From CALZJC01 sp963781065 (lineage in GTDB: Bacteria; Acidobacteriota; Thermoanaerobaculia; Multivoradales; JAHEKO01): 64,000 nt of DNA. The notes below the pieces were generated by a model. The model had not been told where the DNA came from. It worked only from the letters and a program-made list of their open reading frames with translations, and searched no databases. The stretch is from assembly GCA_963781065.1 (NCBI GenBank), contig CAWAET010000001.1:1-64000 (forward strand), written 5' to 3'. The position numbers and the translations under genes are program-made. This document shows, piece after piece, positions 38,892 through 50,218 of the stretch. The stretch's first letter is position 1; each line of letters opens with the position of its first letter.

Positions 38892-39124
38892 GCCGGCCGC
38901 GGCCCGGACGGCGCGGCCACGCGTCAACTTGGCGCGGCTCGGTCGCGGCCCGGCCTTTCTCCCACCCGCGGCGTAGTCGAGAGCTGGTGAAGACGTCGGG
39001 CAGCGAGGCGCCGATTGGGGCTGCTCCGAGGGAGCTTGCCGGCGAGATGCGTCGCGGCATCGCTTTTGCTTCTTGTTCGATTGAACCGCGCGGTCGCGAG
39101 GCGACCGGACACGAGGGCTATTCC

Positions 39125-40107
<983 letters not shown>

Positions 40108-40111
<4 letters not shown>

Positions 40112-40848
40112 GAGCCCTGATGGCGATCCTCTCCCGCGAGCTGCGGGCGTACTTCTTCTCGCCCCTGGCCTATGTCGTGGCCGCCCTGCTGCTGCTGGTC
40201 AACGGCGCCGTTTTCTGGCTGATCGTCAGCTACCTCAACGACCCGCGGGCCGGCATCGGCGCGCCGCTCGAGCTGTTCTTCGGCCAGACGGTCTTCTTCT
40301 GGCTGGTGCTGCTGTTCGTCGCCCCGGTGGTGACCATGCGGCTGCTCAGCGAAGAGCGCCGCTCGGGCACCATCGAGGTGCTGATGACGGCGCCGGTCAC
40401 CGCGGCCCAGGTGGTGGTGGGCAAGTACCTGGCGGCGCTGGTCTTCTATCTGTTCCTCTGGGCGCCGACGGTGGCCTACGCCCTGATCCTGTCGCGCTAC
40501 AGCGAGGTCGACTGGGGGCCGGTGGCCGCCGGCTACGTCGGCATCGTGGGGATCGGCGCGCTGCTGCTCGCCGCCGGCGTGCTGGCCTCGTCGCTGAGCC
40601 GCAGCCAGCTGGTGGCGGCGGTCCTGACCTTCGCCATCGCCGGGCCGCTGTTCGCCATCGGCTTTCTCGAGTTCCTCTTCACGGGCGACACCCTGAAGGA
40701 GGTCTTCGCGTATCTCAGCCTGCCCCGCCACATGGAGGACTTCAGCCGCGGCATCGTCGACAGCCGGCGGCTGGTCTACTACGTGTCGGTGTCGGCGCTG
40801 TTCCTGTTTCTCGCGGCCCGCTCGCTGGCCGCCAAGAAGTGGAGGTAG
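40108..40848 (+). CDS. ABC transporter permease (GldF-like)
   Basis: This 246-residue protein has six predicted membrane helices, beginning LSRELRAYFFSPLAYVVAAL and including RLLSEERRSGTIEVLMTAP, a hallmark of the ABC-2 type GldF/NosY permeases. GTG at 40108 overlaps the ATPase stop (GTGA). The next gene begins 2 bases after its stop. The exported substrate is unknown; related operons in non-gliding bacteria are thought to serve envelope functions. Confidence 0.9.
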
Positions 40849-40850
40849 AG

Positions 40851-42431
40851 ATGGAGCTCGGCGACACGACGCGGCAGAACCTCGGCCGATCGTCCAGCCT
40901 GTGGGCCGGGGTGATCCTGGTGGCCCTGTTGGTGGGCATCGTCAACTACTTCGGTTGGAAGTACCACCAGCGGTTCGACTGGACCGCCAGCCGGCTCTAC
41001 AGCCTGTCGCAGAAGAGCGAGTCGGTCCTGGCGACCCTCGACCGCGACGTCGAGGCGGTCGTCCTGATGGACCCCAGCGACGAGCTCTACGACCCGGTGC
41101 GCGAGCTGCTGACGCGCTACGACGCCGAATCGCCGCGCTTCAGCGTGCGGCTGGTCGACGCGCAGAAGAACCTGCTCGAGGCGCAGCAGCTGGTCGATCG
41201 GTTCGAGCTCAACCGGCTCGGCGTGGTGGTACTCGACAGCGAGGCCGGGCGGCGGGTGATCGACGCCGCCGATCTGGCCGACTACGACTACTCGGGCATG
41301 CAGATGGGCCAGGCGCCGCAGATGTCCGGGTTCAAGGGCGAGGCGGCCTTTACCGGCGCCCTGATCGACCTGATGGAGAGCCGCAAGCCCAAGATCCTCT
41401 TCACCACCGGCCACGGCGAGCTCGAGCTGGACGACTTCTCGCCCCGCGGGATGAGCTCGCTGCGCGACCTGCTGGGCAAGGACAACTTCGAGATGGAGCA
41501 GTGGCGGCTGCTCGGCCAGACCGCGGTGCCGGACGGCGCCGACCTGGTCGTTGTCGCCGGGCCCACTTCGACCTTCCTGCCGCCCGAGCAGGCGCTGCTC
41601 AGGTCGTATCTCGCGGCCGACGGCCGGCTGCTGGTGATGCTCGACCCGACGCTCGACGACAGCGGGATGGTCGCCACCGGCCTCGAGGGGCTGCTGGCCG
41701 ACTTCGGGGTGGACGTCGGGGACGACATCGTCGTCGACCCGGCGAACCCGCTGCCGTTCTTCGGCGCCGAGACCATCTTCATCGGCTCCTACGGCGACCA
41801 CGTCATCACCCGGCCGCTCGACCAGGCCCAGCTGCCGGTGGTCGTGCCGCTGGGCCGCTCGGTGAGCGCGGTCTCGACGCCGGGGCTGGAGTTGGTCGAG
41901 CTGCTCCGCACCAGCGGCGAGGGTTGGGGAGAGACCGATCTGGTCAACCTCGGCGCCGTCGAGCGGGGCGACGAGGATCTGGCCGGGCCGGTGTCTCTGG
42001 GGGTGGCGGTGGAGCGGCCGGCCGCGGACGCCCTCGAGGGCGGCCCCGGGGAGCTGGAGCCGGACGATCTGGAGCCTGCCGAGCCCGCCGAGCCCGCTGG
42101 CACGCCGGCCGGGGCCGAGCCGGAGCCGGGCGCCGGGGATGACGGCGAGACCGAGCCGGCGCCGGGGCTGCGGCTGGTGGTGCTGGGCGACTCCGACCTG
42201 GCGTCGAACGGCCAGATGCAGGGCGCCCCCAACGCCACCTTCATCGCCAACACCATGAACTGGCTGGTCGAGCGCGAGAGCCTGATCTCGATTCCGCCGA
42301 AGGCGCCCGAGCAGGTGCGACTGAGCCTGACCGGCTCCGAGCTGCGCGGCGTCACCTGGACGGTGCTGGGTCTGCTGCCCGGCCTCGCCCTGGCGGGCGG
42401 CGTGCTCGTCTACCGGAAGCGGCGGAGATAG
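40851..42431 (+). CDS. GldG-like auxiliary protein of the ABC transporter
   Basis: This 526-residue protein has an N-terminal membrane helix (WAGVILVALLVGIVNYFGW). A large extracytoplasmic ABC-type uncharacterised domain follows (LYSLSQKSESVLATLDRDVE, KPKILFTTGHGELELDDF, LLVMLDPTLDD), then a Glu/Pro-rich acidic insert (about residues 395-430) and a C-terminal membrane helix followed by KRRR. The RBS GGAGGTAG sits across the previous stop. GldG proteins work with GldA/GldF ATPase-permease pairs, and the gene order here agrees. Confidence 0.85.
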   Translation: MELGDTTRQNLGRSSSLWAGVILVALLVGIVNYFGWKYHQRFDWTASRLYSLSQKSESVLATLDRDVEAVVLMDPSDELYDPVRELLTRYDAESPRFSVRLVDAQKNLLEAQQLVDRFELNRLGVVVLDSEAGRRVIDAADLADYDYSGMQMGQAPQMSGFKGEAAFTGALIDLMESRKPKILFTTGHGELELDDFSPRGMSSLRDLLGKDNFEMEQWRLLGQTAVPDGADLVVVAGPTSTFLPPEQALLRSYLAADGRLLVMLDPTLDDSGMVATGLEGLLADFGVDVGDDIVVDPANPLPFFGAETIFIGSYGDHVITRPLDQAQLPVVVPLGRSVSAVSTPGLELVELLRTSGEGWGETDLVNLGAVERGDEDLAGPVSLGVAVERPAADALEGGPGELEPDDLEPAEPAEPAGTPAGAEPEPGAGDDGETEPAPGLRLVVLGDSDLASNGQMQGAPNATFIANTMNWLVERESLISIPPKAPEQVRLSLTGSELRGVTWTVLGLLPGLALAGGVLVYRKRRR

Positions 42432-42435
42432 CGCC

Positions 42436-43818
42436 GTGCGCCCGCGCACCCTCGCCGTGCTGTTCGTGCTCGTGGCCGGGCTGCTGGCGTTCATCTGGTT
42501 CCACGAACGCGAGCTGCCCTCCTCGGACGAGCGGGTGGAGCTGGCGCGGCGGGTGCTGCGGCTCGAGCCCAACGAGGTCCGGGGCCTGCGGCTGACGCGC
42601 GGCGACAGCACGGTGCGGCTCGAACGGCTCGAGATCGCCGCCGGCGAGGACGACGACGAGGAAGAAGACGGCGACGGCGGCTGGCGGCTGCGCGAGCCGC
42701 TCGACGCCGTGGCCGACGCCGCGGCGGTGGATCGGCTCGTCGATCAGCTGACCGGGCTCGAGAAGGACCGCACGCTGGAGGAAGCCGACCCCGCCGAGCT
42801 GGGGCTGGCCGAGCCCCGCGGCCGGGTCGTCCTGGAGACCGCCGACGGGCCGGTCGAGCTGCTGGTCGGCAGCGCGGTGCCGGCGTCGACGTCGATGATC
42901 CTCGGCGTCGGCGGGCGCGACGAGGCCTATGTCGTCGCCGACAGCCTGTGGGGCGAGCTCGAGAAGCCGGCCGGCGACTGGCGCGGCCGCGACCTGGGAC
43001 CGGGCAGCCGCGAGGCGATCCAGCGGATCTCGCTGGGGACCGGCGACGGGGCCGTGTCGCTCGGCCGCCGCGGCGAGTCGTTCTGGGTCGAGTCGCCCTA
43101 TGTCGACCGGGCCGACAAGCAGCTGGTCTCGGCGCTGCTCGGGGAGATCACCGGCCTGCGGGTGGAGCGGTTTGTCGACGATCCGCCGGCACCCGAGGCG
43201 TTGCCGGCGATGCTGCCGCTCGAGGTGGTGCTCGCGGGGCGCGAGGCGGCGCTGCGGGTCGGGCTTGGCGGCCCGGTTGGCGAGGCGGACGACCTGCGGC
43301 TGGCGCGAGTCGACGGCCAGCTGGTCGAGATTCGCACCGAGCTGGCCTCCGCCCTGGGCCGGGGCCCCGAGGAGTGGCGCTCGCGCGCCTGGACGGCGCT
43401 CGAGGTCTACCAGATCGACCGGCTGACGGCGCGGGACGCGGCGGGCGAGACGGTGTTCGAGCGCGCCGGCGGCGACTGGCTGCGCGCCGGCGCGCCGGCC
43501 GCCTACGAGCCGGTCAGCGAACTGCTCTACGCGCTGACCGGGATCGAGGCGGAGTCGGCGGCCAGCGGCGCCCCCCCGGCGGCCGAGCCGGTGCTGACGC
43601 TGGAGCTCAGCGGCGACGACGACGCGCGCCAGGAGACCCTGATGCTCTACGCCGCCGGCGAGGACGGCGTCAGCCCGGCGCGGGTGGAGGGGCGCGAGGC
43701 GACTCTGCGGCTCAGCGAGGGCGCCGTGGCCGACCTCGAGCTCAAGCTGGCGGAGGCGCGCAGCGCCGAGGCGTCATCGGCCGAAGACACCGAGCTCGAG
43801 GCGGCGCCGGAGGATTGA
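42436..43818 (+). CDS. DUF4340 domain protein of the Gld-like operon
   Basis: This 460-residue protein has one N-terminal anchor (TLAVLFVLVAGLLAFIWFHE) and repeated DUF4340 modules. Each includes segments such as WRLREPLDAVADAAAVDRLV, LGLAEPRGRVVL and DWRGRDLG. An acidic run (DDDEEED, about residue 73) sits in the first module. It starts at GTG, 4 bases after the GldG-like gene. DUF4340 proteins commonly follow GldG homologues and are assumed to be periplasmic partners. The downstream gap holds a family B repeat. Confidence 0.85.
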   Translation: MRPRTLAVLFVLVAGLLAFIWFHERELPSSDERVELARRVLRLEPNEVRGLRLTRGDSTVRLERLEIAAGEDDDEEEDGDGGWRLREPLDAVADAAAVDRLVDQLTGLEKDRTLEEADPAELGLAEPRGRVVLETADGPVELLVGSAVPASTSMILGVGGRDEAYVVADSLWGELEKPAGDWRGRDLGPGSREAIQRISLGTGDGAVSLGRRGESFWVESPYVDRADKQLVSALLGEITGLRVERFVDDPPAPEALPAMLPLEVVLAGREAALRVGLGGPVGEADDLRLARVDGQLVEIRTELASALGRGPEEWRSRAWTALEVYQIDRLTARDAAGETVFERAGGDWLRAGAPAAYEPVSELLYALTGIEAESAASGAPPAAEPVLTLELSGDDDARQETLMLYAAGEDGVSPARVEGREATLRLSEGAVADLELKLAEARSAEASSAEDTELEAAPED

Positions 43819-43859
43819 CCCGAGACCGGATGGTGGGATCCCCGCTCCGCCGGCACCCA

Positions 43860-43949
43860 CCGTAGCGGTCGACCTCCGTGTCGACCGTTTGGCGAGCTGG
43901 TCTCGACCTTCTCGCCGCATGGGCAGTCGGTCGACACGGAGGTCGACCG

Positions 43950-43955
<6 letters not shown>
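43860..43955. repeat. 28-base inverted repeat, family B, second copy
   Basis: The arms 43860-43887 and 43928-43955 are the same sequence as at 21843-21917 (CCGTAGCGGTCGACCTCCGT onward), with an unrelated 40-base loop. It lies between convergent genes. As in the other copy, the right arm supplies the CCCGTAG end and hence the TAG stop codon of the minus-strand gene, here methylmalonyl-CoA mutase. Confidence 0.8.
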
Positions 43956-45530
<1,575 letters not shown>

Positions 45531-45868
45531 CTGCCGATTATAGGCTGTCCCGCCGGTGACCCGCGAGCGCGATCGGAGGGGGCGTGGAGGCCGGGAAAAC
45601 CACAACATCTAGTGGTCTGCTCTTGACAGACCGCCAGATCTCGTGCAGAGTACCGCCGACCCGCGACAAGCGATTGGGGTCATTTATCGGGATGGCGAAG
45701 CTATGGCCTGAGGCTGTGGAAAACGCAGGAAACAGCGCTTTGGAAGGGGTCGGGTCGGAGCTTCGCGGCGGGCAGACCGCCGCCGATTGAAGGCCGCGCC
45801 GTGGCGGCCGGCGGCGACGAGCCGCGCGCGACACCAGAACCCACAAAGAAGCAGCGACTGGAGGCAAA
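45531..45868 (+). promoter_or_regulatory. Divergent leader of nrdJ and the mutase, with candidate promoter
   Basis: These 338 bases hold no gene. A consensus -35 (TTGACA, 45623-45628) is followed after 17 bases by CAGAGT, a weak -10, pointing toward nrdJ. The transcript leader would be about 210 bases. I looked for a cobalamin riboswitch because NrdJ uses B12, but found no convincing B12 box. GGAGG at 45860-45864 is the nrdJ ribosome binding site. Confidence 0.4.
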
Positions 45869-48602
45869 ATGGCGAACGGATCCACCAACCCACGGGAGCA
45901 GACCGGAAGCGCGGCGGCCGCGGCGGCCGGCGAGGCGAAGCAGCCACGGAGTGGTCTGCGTTTTCGGCGGCGCTACAGCGAGCCGGGGGTGAACCCCTTC
46001 GATGCCGTCGAGTGGGAGATCCGCGATGCGGTGATCGCCAACGAGAAGGGCGAGAAGGTCTTCGAGCAGAAGGGCGTCGAGGTGCCCCGGTTCTGGAGCC
46101 AGACCGCGACCAACGTGGTGGTCTCGAAGTACTTCCGCGGCCATCTCGGCACGCCGGATCGGGAGACCAGCGTGCGCCAGCTGATCGGCCGCGTCGCCGA
46201 CACCATCCTCGACTGGGGTGTCGCCGGGGGCTATTTCGCCGGCGACGAGGACGCGGCGGCGTTCCACGCCGAGCTGGTCCACCTGCTGCTGCACCAGATG
46301 GCCTGCTTCAACTCGCCGGTCTGGTTCAACGTCGGCATCGAGGAGAAGCCCCAGTGCTCGGCCTGCTTCATCAACGCGGTCGACGACACCATGCAGTCGA
46401 TCCTCGAGCTGGCCAAGACCGAGGGCATGCTGTTCAAGTGGGGCTCGGGCACCGGCTCGAACCTGTCGACCCTGCGCTCGTCGCGGGAGCCGCTGGCCGG
46501 TGGCGGCACCGCCTCGGGCCCGGTCTCCTTCATGCGCGGCTTCGACGCCTTCGCCGGGGTGATCAAGAGCGGCGGCAAGACCCGGCGGGCGGCGAAGATG
46601 GTGATCTTGAACGCCGACCACCCGGACATCGTCGATTTCATCGACTGCAAGGAGGGCGAGGAGCAGCAAGGCCTGGGCGCTGATCGACGCCGGCTACGAC
46701 GGCGGCTTCAACGTCCAGGGCGGCGCCTACGACTCGGTCTTCTACCAGAACGCCAACCACTCGGTGCGGGCCACCGACGACTTCATGCAGGCGGTGATCG
46801 ACGACCGCGAGTGGAAGACTCGCGCGGTCACCGACGGCCAGCCGATCGACACGTTCAAGGCGCGCGACCTGATGGACCGCATCGCCCGCTCGACCTGGCT
46901 GTGCGGCGATCCCGGGATGCAGTTCGACACCGTGATCAACGACTGGCACACCTGTCCCGAAACCGCGCCGATCAACGCCTCCAACCCTTGCAGCGAGTAC
47001 ATGTTCCTCGACGACACCGCCTGCAACCTGGCGTCGATGAACCTGATGTCCTACTACGACCCGGAGACCGAGCGCTTCGACGCCGACAGCTTCCAGCATG
47101 CCTGTGAAGTGGTGATCTCGGCGCAGGAGATCATCGTCGACAACGCCAGCTACCCGACGCCGGCGATCGGGGAGAACTCGCACGCCTACCGGCCGCTGGG
47201 CATCGGCTTCGCCAACCTCGGCGCTCTGCTGATGGCGCGGGGGCTGCCGTACGACTCCGACTCCGGCCGCGACTACGCCGGAGCGATCACCGCCCTGATG
47301 ACCGGCGCCTCCTACGCCCAGTCGGCGCGGATCGCCGCGGTCGAGGGGCCGTTCGACGGCTACGACAAGAACCGCGAGCCGATGCTGCGGGTGATGCGCA
47401 AGCACCGCGACGCGGTCAAGCAGGTCGACGCCGCGCACGTGCCGCTCGAGCTGCTGCAGGCGGCCAAGAAGAGCTGGCAGACGGTGGTCGAGGAGGGCGA
47501 GAAGCATGGTCTGCGCAACAGCCAGATCTCGGTCATCGCCCCCACCGGCACCATCGCCTTCATGATGGACTGCGACACCACCGGCATCGAGCCCGACATC
47601 GCCCTGGTCAAGTACAAGAAGCTGGTCGGCGGCGGCATGATCAAGATCGTCAACCAGACCGTGCCGGGGGCGCTCAAGCGGCTGGGCTACGAGAGGAACG
47701 AGGTCCAGGCGATCGTCGAGTACATCGACGAGCACGACACCATCGAGGGGGCGCCGCATCTCGCGGACGAGCACCTGTCGGTGTTCGACTGCGCCTTCAA
47801 GCCGGCCAGCGGCTCGCGCTCGATCCACCACATGGGCCATCTGAAGATGCTCGGCGCGGTGCAGCCGTTCGTCTCCGGCGCCATCTCCAAGACGATCAAC
47901 ATGCCCGAGGACACCAGCCCCGAGGAGATCGGCGAGGCCTACGTCGAGGGCTGGAAGATGGGGCTGAAGGCAGTGGCCATCTACCGCGACAACTGCAAGC
48001 GGAGCCAGCCGCTGTCGACACGGCGCGACAAGGCCGAGCCGACCGGCGCCCAAGACCGATCGGCGCGGAGGCGCAAGCTGGCCGACGAGCGGCAGGCGAT
48101 GACCCACAAGTTCTCGATCAACGGCCACGAGGGCTATCTCACGGTCGGGCTGTACGAGAACGGGCAGCCGGGCGAGATCTTCCTGGTGATGGCCAAGGAG
48201 GGCTCGACCATCTCCGGCCTGATGGACGCCTTCGCCACCGCGGTCTCGATCGCACTGCAGTACGGCGTGCCCTTGCCGACCCTGGTCGACAAGTTCACCC
48301 ACACACGGTTCGAGCCGTCGGGGTTCACCAACAACCCCGAGATCCCCATCGCCAAGTCGATCATGGACTACATCTTCCGCTGGCTGGCCTCGAAGTTCCT
48401 CAACCGCGAGGACCAGCATGCGGCCGGCGTGGTGCTGCGCGACGAGCCGGCGGCGGCTGCCGAGCCCGTCACCGGGCCGACCCGGGTGGCGTTCCTCTAT
48501 CAGCAGGACGCCCCCAGCTGCCACGACTGCGGCTCCATCATGGTGCGCAACGGAACTTGCTACAAATGCATGAACTGTGGCTCGACGAGCGGCTGCAGCT
48601 GA
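45869..48602 (+). CDS. nrdJ: Adenosylcobalamin-dependent ribonucleotide reductase (class II), one frameshift
   Basis: NrdJ reduces ribonucleotides to deoxyribonucleotides with B12 as radical source, in air or without it. The roughly 910-residue product includes CFNSPVWFNVG, the active-site NPCSEYMFLDDTACNLASMN, the PTGTIAFMMDCDTTG loop and a Cys-rich C-terminus (CHDCGSIMVRNGTCYKCMNC) that holds the redox cysteines. An extra C after CAG near 46673 breaks the frame; removing it gives the expected GEEQKAWALIDAGYDGGFN. Since the enzyme is essential and all else is intact, a sequence error is likely. It starts at ATG 45869 behind GGAGG. Confidence 0.93.
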
Positions 48603-48744
48603 CCCCGGGGTCAGGCCGGCGCTCGAAGGGCGGACGCGGGCGCTCGGGCAGGAGGCCCGGCGCTTCCGTTAGGTATCCAGAGCGTCAATAGGTTCCACAC
48701 CCGAGCGTGGCAATGTCGCTACGCTCCTCAAGGAGGCCGCTGCA

Positions 48745-49176
48745 ATGGCCAAGAAACCAGCAAAGAAGACGACCGCCAAGAAAGCCCCGGCCAAGAAGCG
48801 CGCGGCCAAGAAGGCTCCGGCCAAGAAGCGCGCGGCCAAGAAGGCCCCGGCCAAGAAGCGCGCGGCCAAGAAGGCCCCGGCCAAGAAGCGCGCGGCCAAG
48901 AAGGCCCCGGCCAAGAAGCGCGCGGCCAAGAAGGCCCCGGCCAAGAAGCGCGCGGCCAAGAAGGCTCCGGCCAAGAAGCGCGCGGCCAAGAAGGCCCCAG
49001 CCAAGAAGCGTGCGGCCAAGAAGGCCCCAGCCAAGAAGGCCCCGGCCAAGAAGGCTCCGGCCAAGAAGGCTCCGGCCAAGAAGGCCCCAGCCAAGAAGGC
49101 TCCGGCCAAGAAGGCCCCAGCCAAGAAGCGTGCGGCCAAGAAGGCCCCGGCCAAGAAGCGCGCGGCCAAGAAGTAG
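48745..49176 (+). CDS. Histone H1-like Lys/Ala/Pro-rich DNA-binding protein
   Basis: This 143-residue protein consists almost wholly of Lys, Ala, Pro and some Arg. The first part repeats KKAPAKKRAA (10 residues, 30 bases) and the second KKAPA (5 residues). It has the composition of bacterial histone H1-like proteins and the C-terminal tails of some HU proteins, which compact DNA. A good Shine-Dalgarno sequence (AAGGAGG, 48729-48735) supports translation. Long open frames on the opposite strand are artefacts of the repeat. Confidence 0.85.
   Translation: MAKKPAKKTTAKKAPAKKRAAKKAPAKKRAAKKAPAKKRAAKKAPAKKRAAKKAPAKKRAAKKAPAKKRAAKKAPAKKRAAKKAPAKKRAAKKAPAKKAPAKKAPAKKAPAKKAPAKKAPAKKAPAKKRAAKKAPAKKRAAKK
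48778..49170 (+). repeat. 30-base and 15-base coding tandem repeats
   Basis: The coding repeat has a 30-base unit (AAGGCCCCGGCCAAGAAGCG plus CGCGGCCAAG) from about 48780 to 49020 and a 15-base unit from about 49020 to 49125. Two more 30-base units follow. Units differ mainly at silent third positions. It is not a CRISPR array: there are no spacers. Confidence 0.85.
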
Positions 49177-49271
49177 CCGCGCGCCCGGATCGCGGGTTGG
49201 CGGGACCTCGGCCGGCGGGCGCCGCCGGCCGAGGCTGTCGCTCGTTTGCCCGGTCGAATAAGCTAGGCGGG

Positions 49272-49835
49272 ATGACGAACAAGGCGCCCAAACCGACCAT
49301 CTGGCTGGTGGCCGTCGCCGTGCTGCTGGTCGCCGGCGCGGCCGTCTTGGGATGGCGTCTGGCCGAGGTGGCCCCGACGAGCGAGGCCCGGGGGGATGAG
49401 GCGCTGCGTCCGCCCGACGTCTCACTGGCCGCGTTGGGCGGCGGAGCGATGAGCTTCGGCGACTTCGCTGGCGAAGTGGTGGTGGTCGACTTCTGGGCCA
49501 GCTGGTGCGCACCGTGCCGGTTGCAGGCCAAGATCCTGGCGCCGCTGCACGAGGAGCTCGGCGAGCGGGTCCAGTTCCTGGCCATCAACCTGGGCGAGGA
49601 CCTCGCCACGGTCGAGCGCTATGTGGCCAAGAACGCCTTTCCCTATCCGGTGCTGATGGACCCGGAGGAGAGGCTGGGGGTGGACCTCGCCATCTACGCT
49701 CTGCCGACCGTGATGGTCCTCGACCGGGCCGGCCGCATCGCCTTTCTCCGGGCGGGCATCTCGGACCGCCCGACGCTGACCGACGCCCTGTCGGCGGCCG
49801 GCGCCGTCGGCCCCGAGCCCCGGGCCGCCGGATGA
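49272..49835 (+). CDS. Membrane-anchored thioredoxin-like protein (ResA/TlpA type)
   Basis: This 187-residue protein has an N-terminal membrane anchor (IWLVAVAVLLVAGAAVLGW) and a periplasmic thioredoxin fold with active site WCAPC (Cys 79 and 82). A cis-Pro segment (ALPTVMVLDRAGRIAFLR) follows. Such proteins reduce disulfides, often of apocytochromes before haem attachment, which would suit this cytochrome-rich genome. Its stop overlaps the next small gene (ATGA), so the two are co-translated. ATG at 49272 is chosen from the anchor. Confidence 0.88.
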   Translation: MTNKAPKPTIWLVAVAVLLVAGAAVLGWRLAEVAPTSEARGDEALRPPDVSLAALGGGAMSFGDFAGEVVVVDFWASWCAPCRLQAKILAPLHEELGERVQFLAINLGEDLATVERYVAKNAFPYPVLMDPEERLGVDLAIYALPTVMVLDRAGRIAFLRAGISDRPTLTDALSAAGAVGPEPRAAG

Positions 49836-50110
49836 GCGACCGTACCGAGGCGCCGCCGGCCGCCGTTGCAGGGCCGCCGATGGTCGACATCCGCAACCTG
49901 TCGATCAAGTGCGGCAGCTGCGACACCTACCAGACCCTCTGCGGCTTCGGCCGGCGCGAGGAGTGGAACGTCTACACCTACGAGTGCGAGAACGACATCT
50001 GCGATCCCGCGGTGACCCGGACCTTGCTCGAAGTGCCGGCGGAGCTCGATCAGTTCGCCCGCCGCGATCCAGGGTGGAAGGGCGGTGCCCGCCACGGCGG
50101 GGCCGACTAG
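49832..50110 (+). CDS. Small Cys-containing protein coupled to the thioredoxin-like gene
   Basis: This 92-residue soluble protein has a central conserved-looking core, MVDIRNLSIKCGSCDTYQTL, followed by three more Cys (LCGF, YECEND, DICDP). A CxxC plus C-C-C pattern suggests a zinc site or redox cysteines. I recognise no named family. The 4-base overlap with the thioredoxin-like gene implies a shared role, perhaps as a redox client, but that is inference. Confidence 0.6.
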   Translation: MSDRTEAPPAAVAGPPMVDIRNLSIKCGSCDTYQTLCGFGRREEWNVYTYECENDICDPAVTRTLLEVPAELDQFARRDPGWKGGARHGGAD

Positions 50111-50218
50111 CCGTCTCGACCGGCGGGCGCTCGTGCTAGTCTCGGAATTCGCCGCACAGAGCTCGCTCCAGGCGAGCGATCCCCGGGGTCGCGGCGCCCA
50201 TCCTCACAGGAGCCCTAG

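Noticed and set aside
45531..45868. Cobalamin riboswitch upstream of the B12-dependent nrdJ
   Set aside because: Expected from function, but I could not find a convincing B12 box or the surrounding stems. A covariance-model search would settle it.
46640..46700. Programmed frameshift in nrdJ
   Set aside because: A single extra C explains the shift, there is no slippery heptamer or downstream pseudoknot that I can see, and nearby genes carry the same kind of insertion.
48669..49169. Antisense repetitive proteins opposite the histone H1-like gene
   Set aside because: They are translations of the complementary strand of the KKAPA repeat; no Shine-Dalgarno sequence or plausible composition. The plus-strand protein explains the repeat.
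48778..49170. Regular 30-base repeats resembling a CRISPR array
   Set aside because: Units are contiguous without unique spacers, keep an open reading frame and vary mainly at silent positions.
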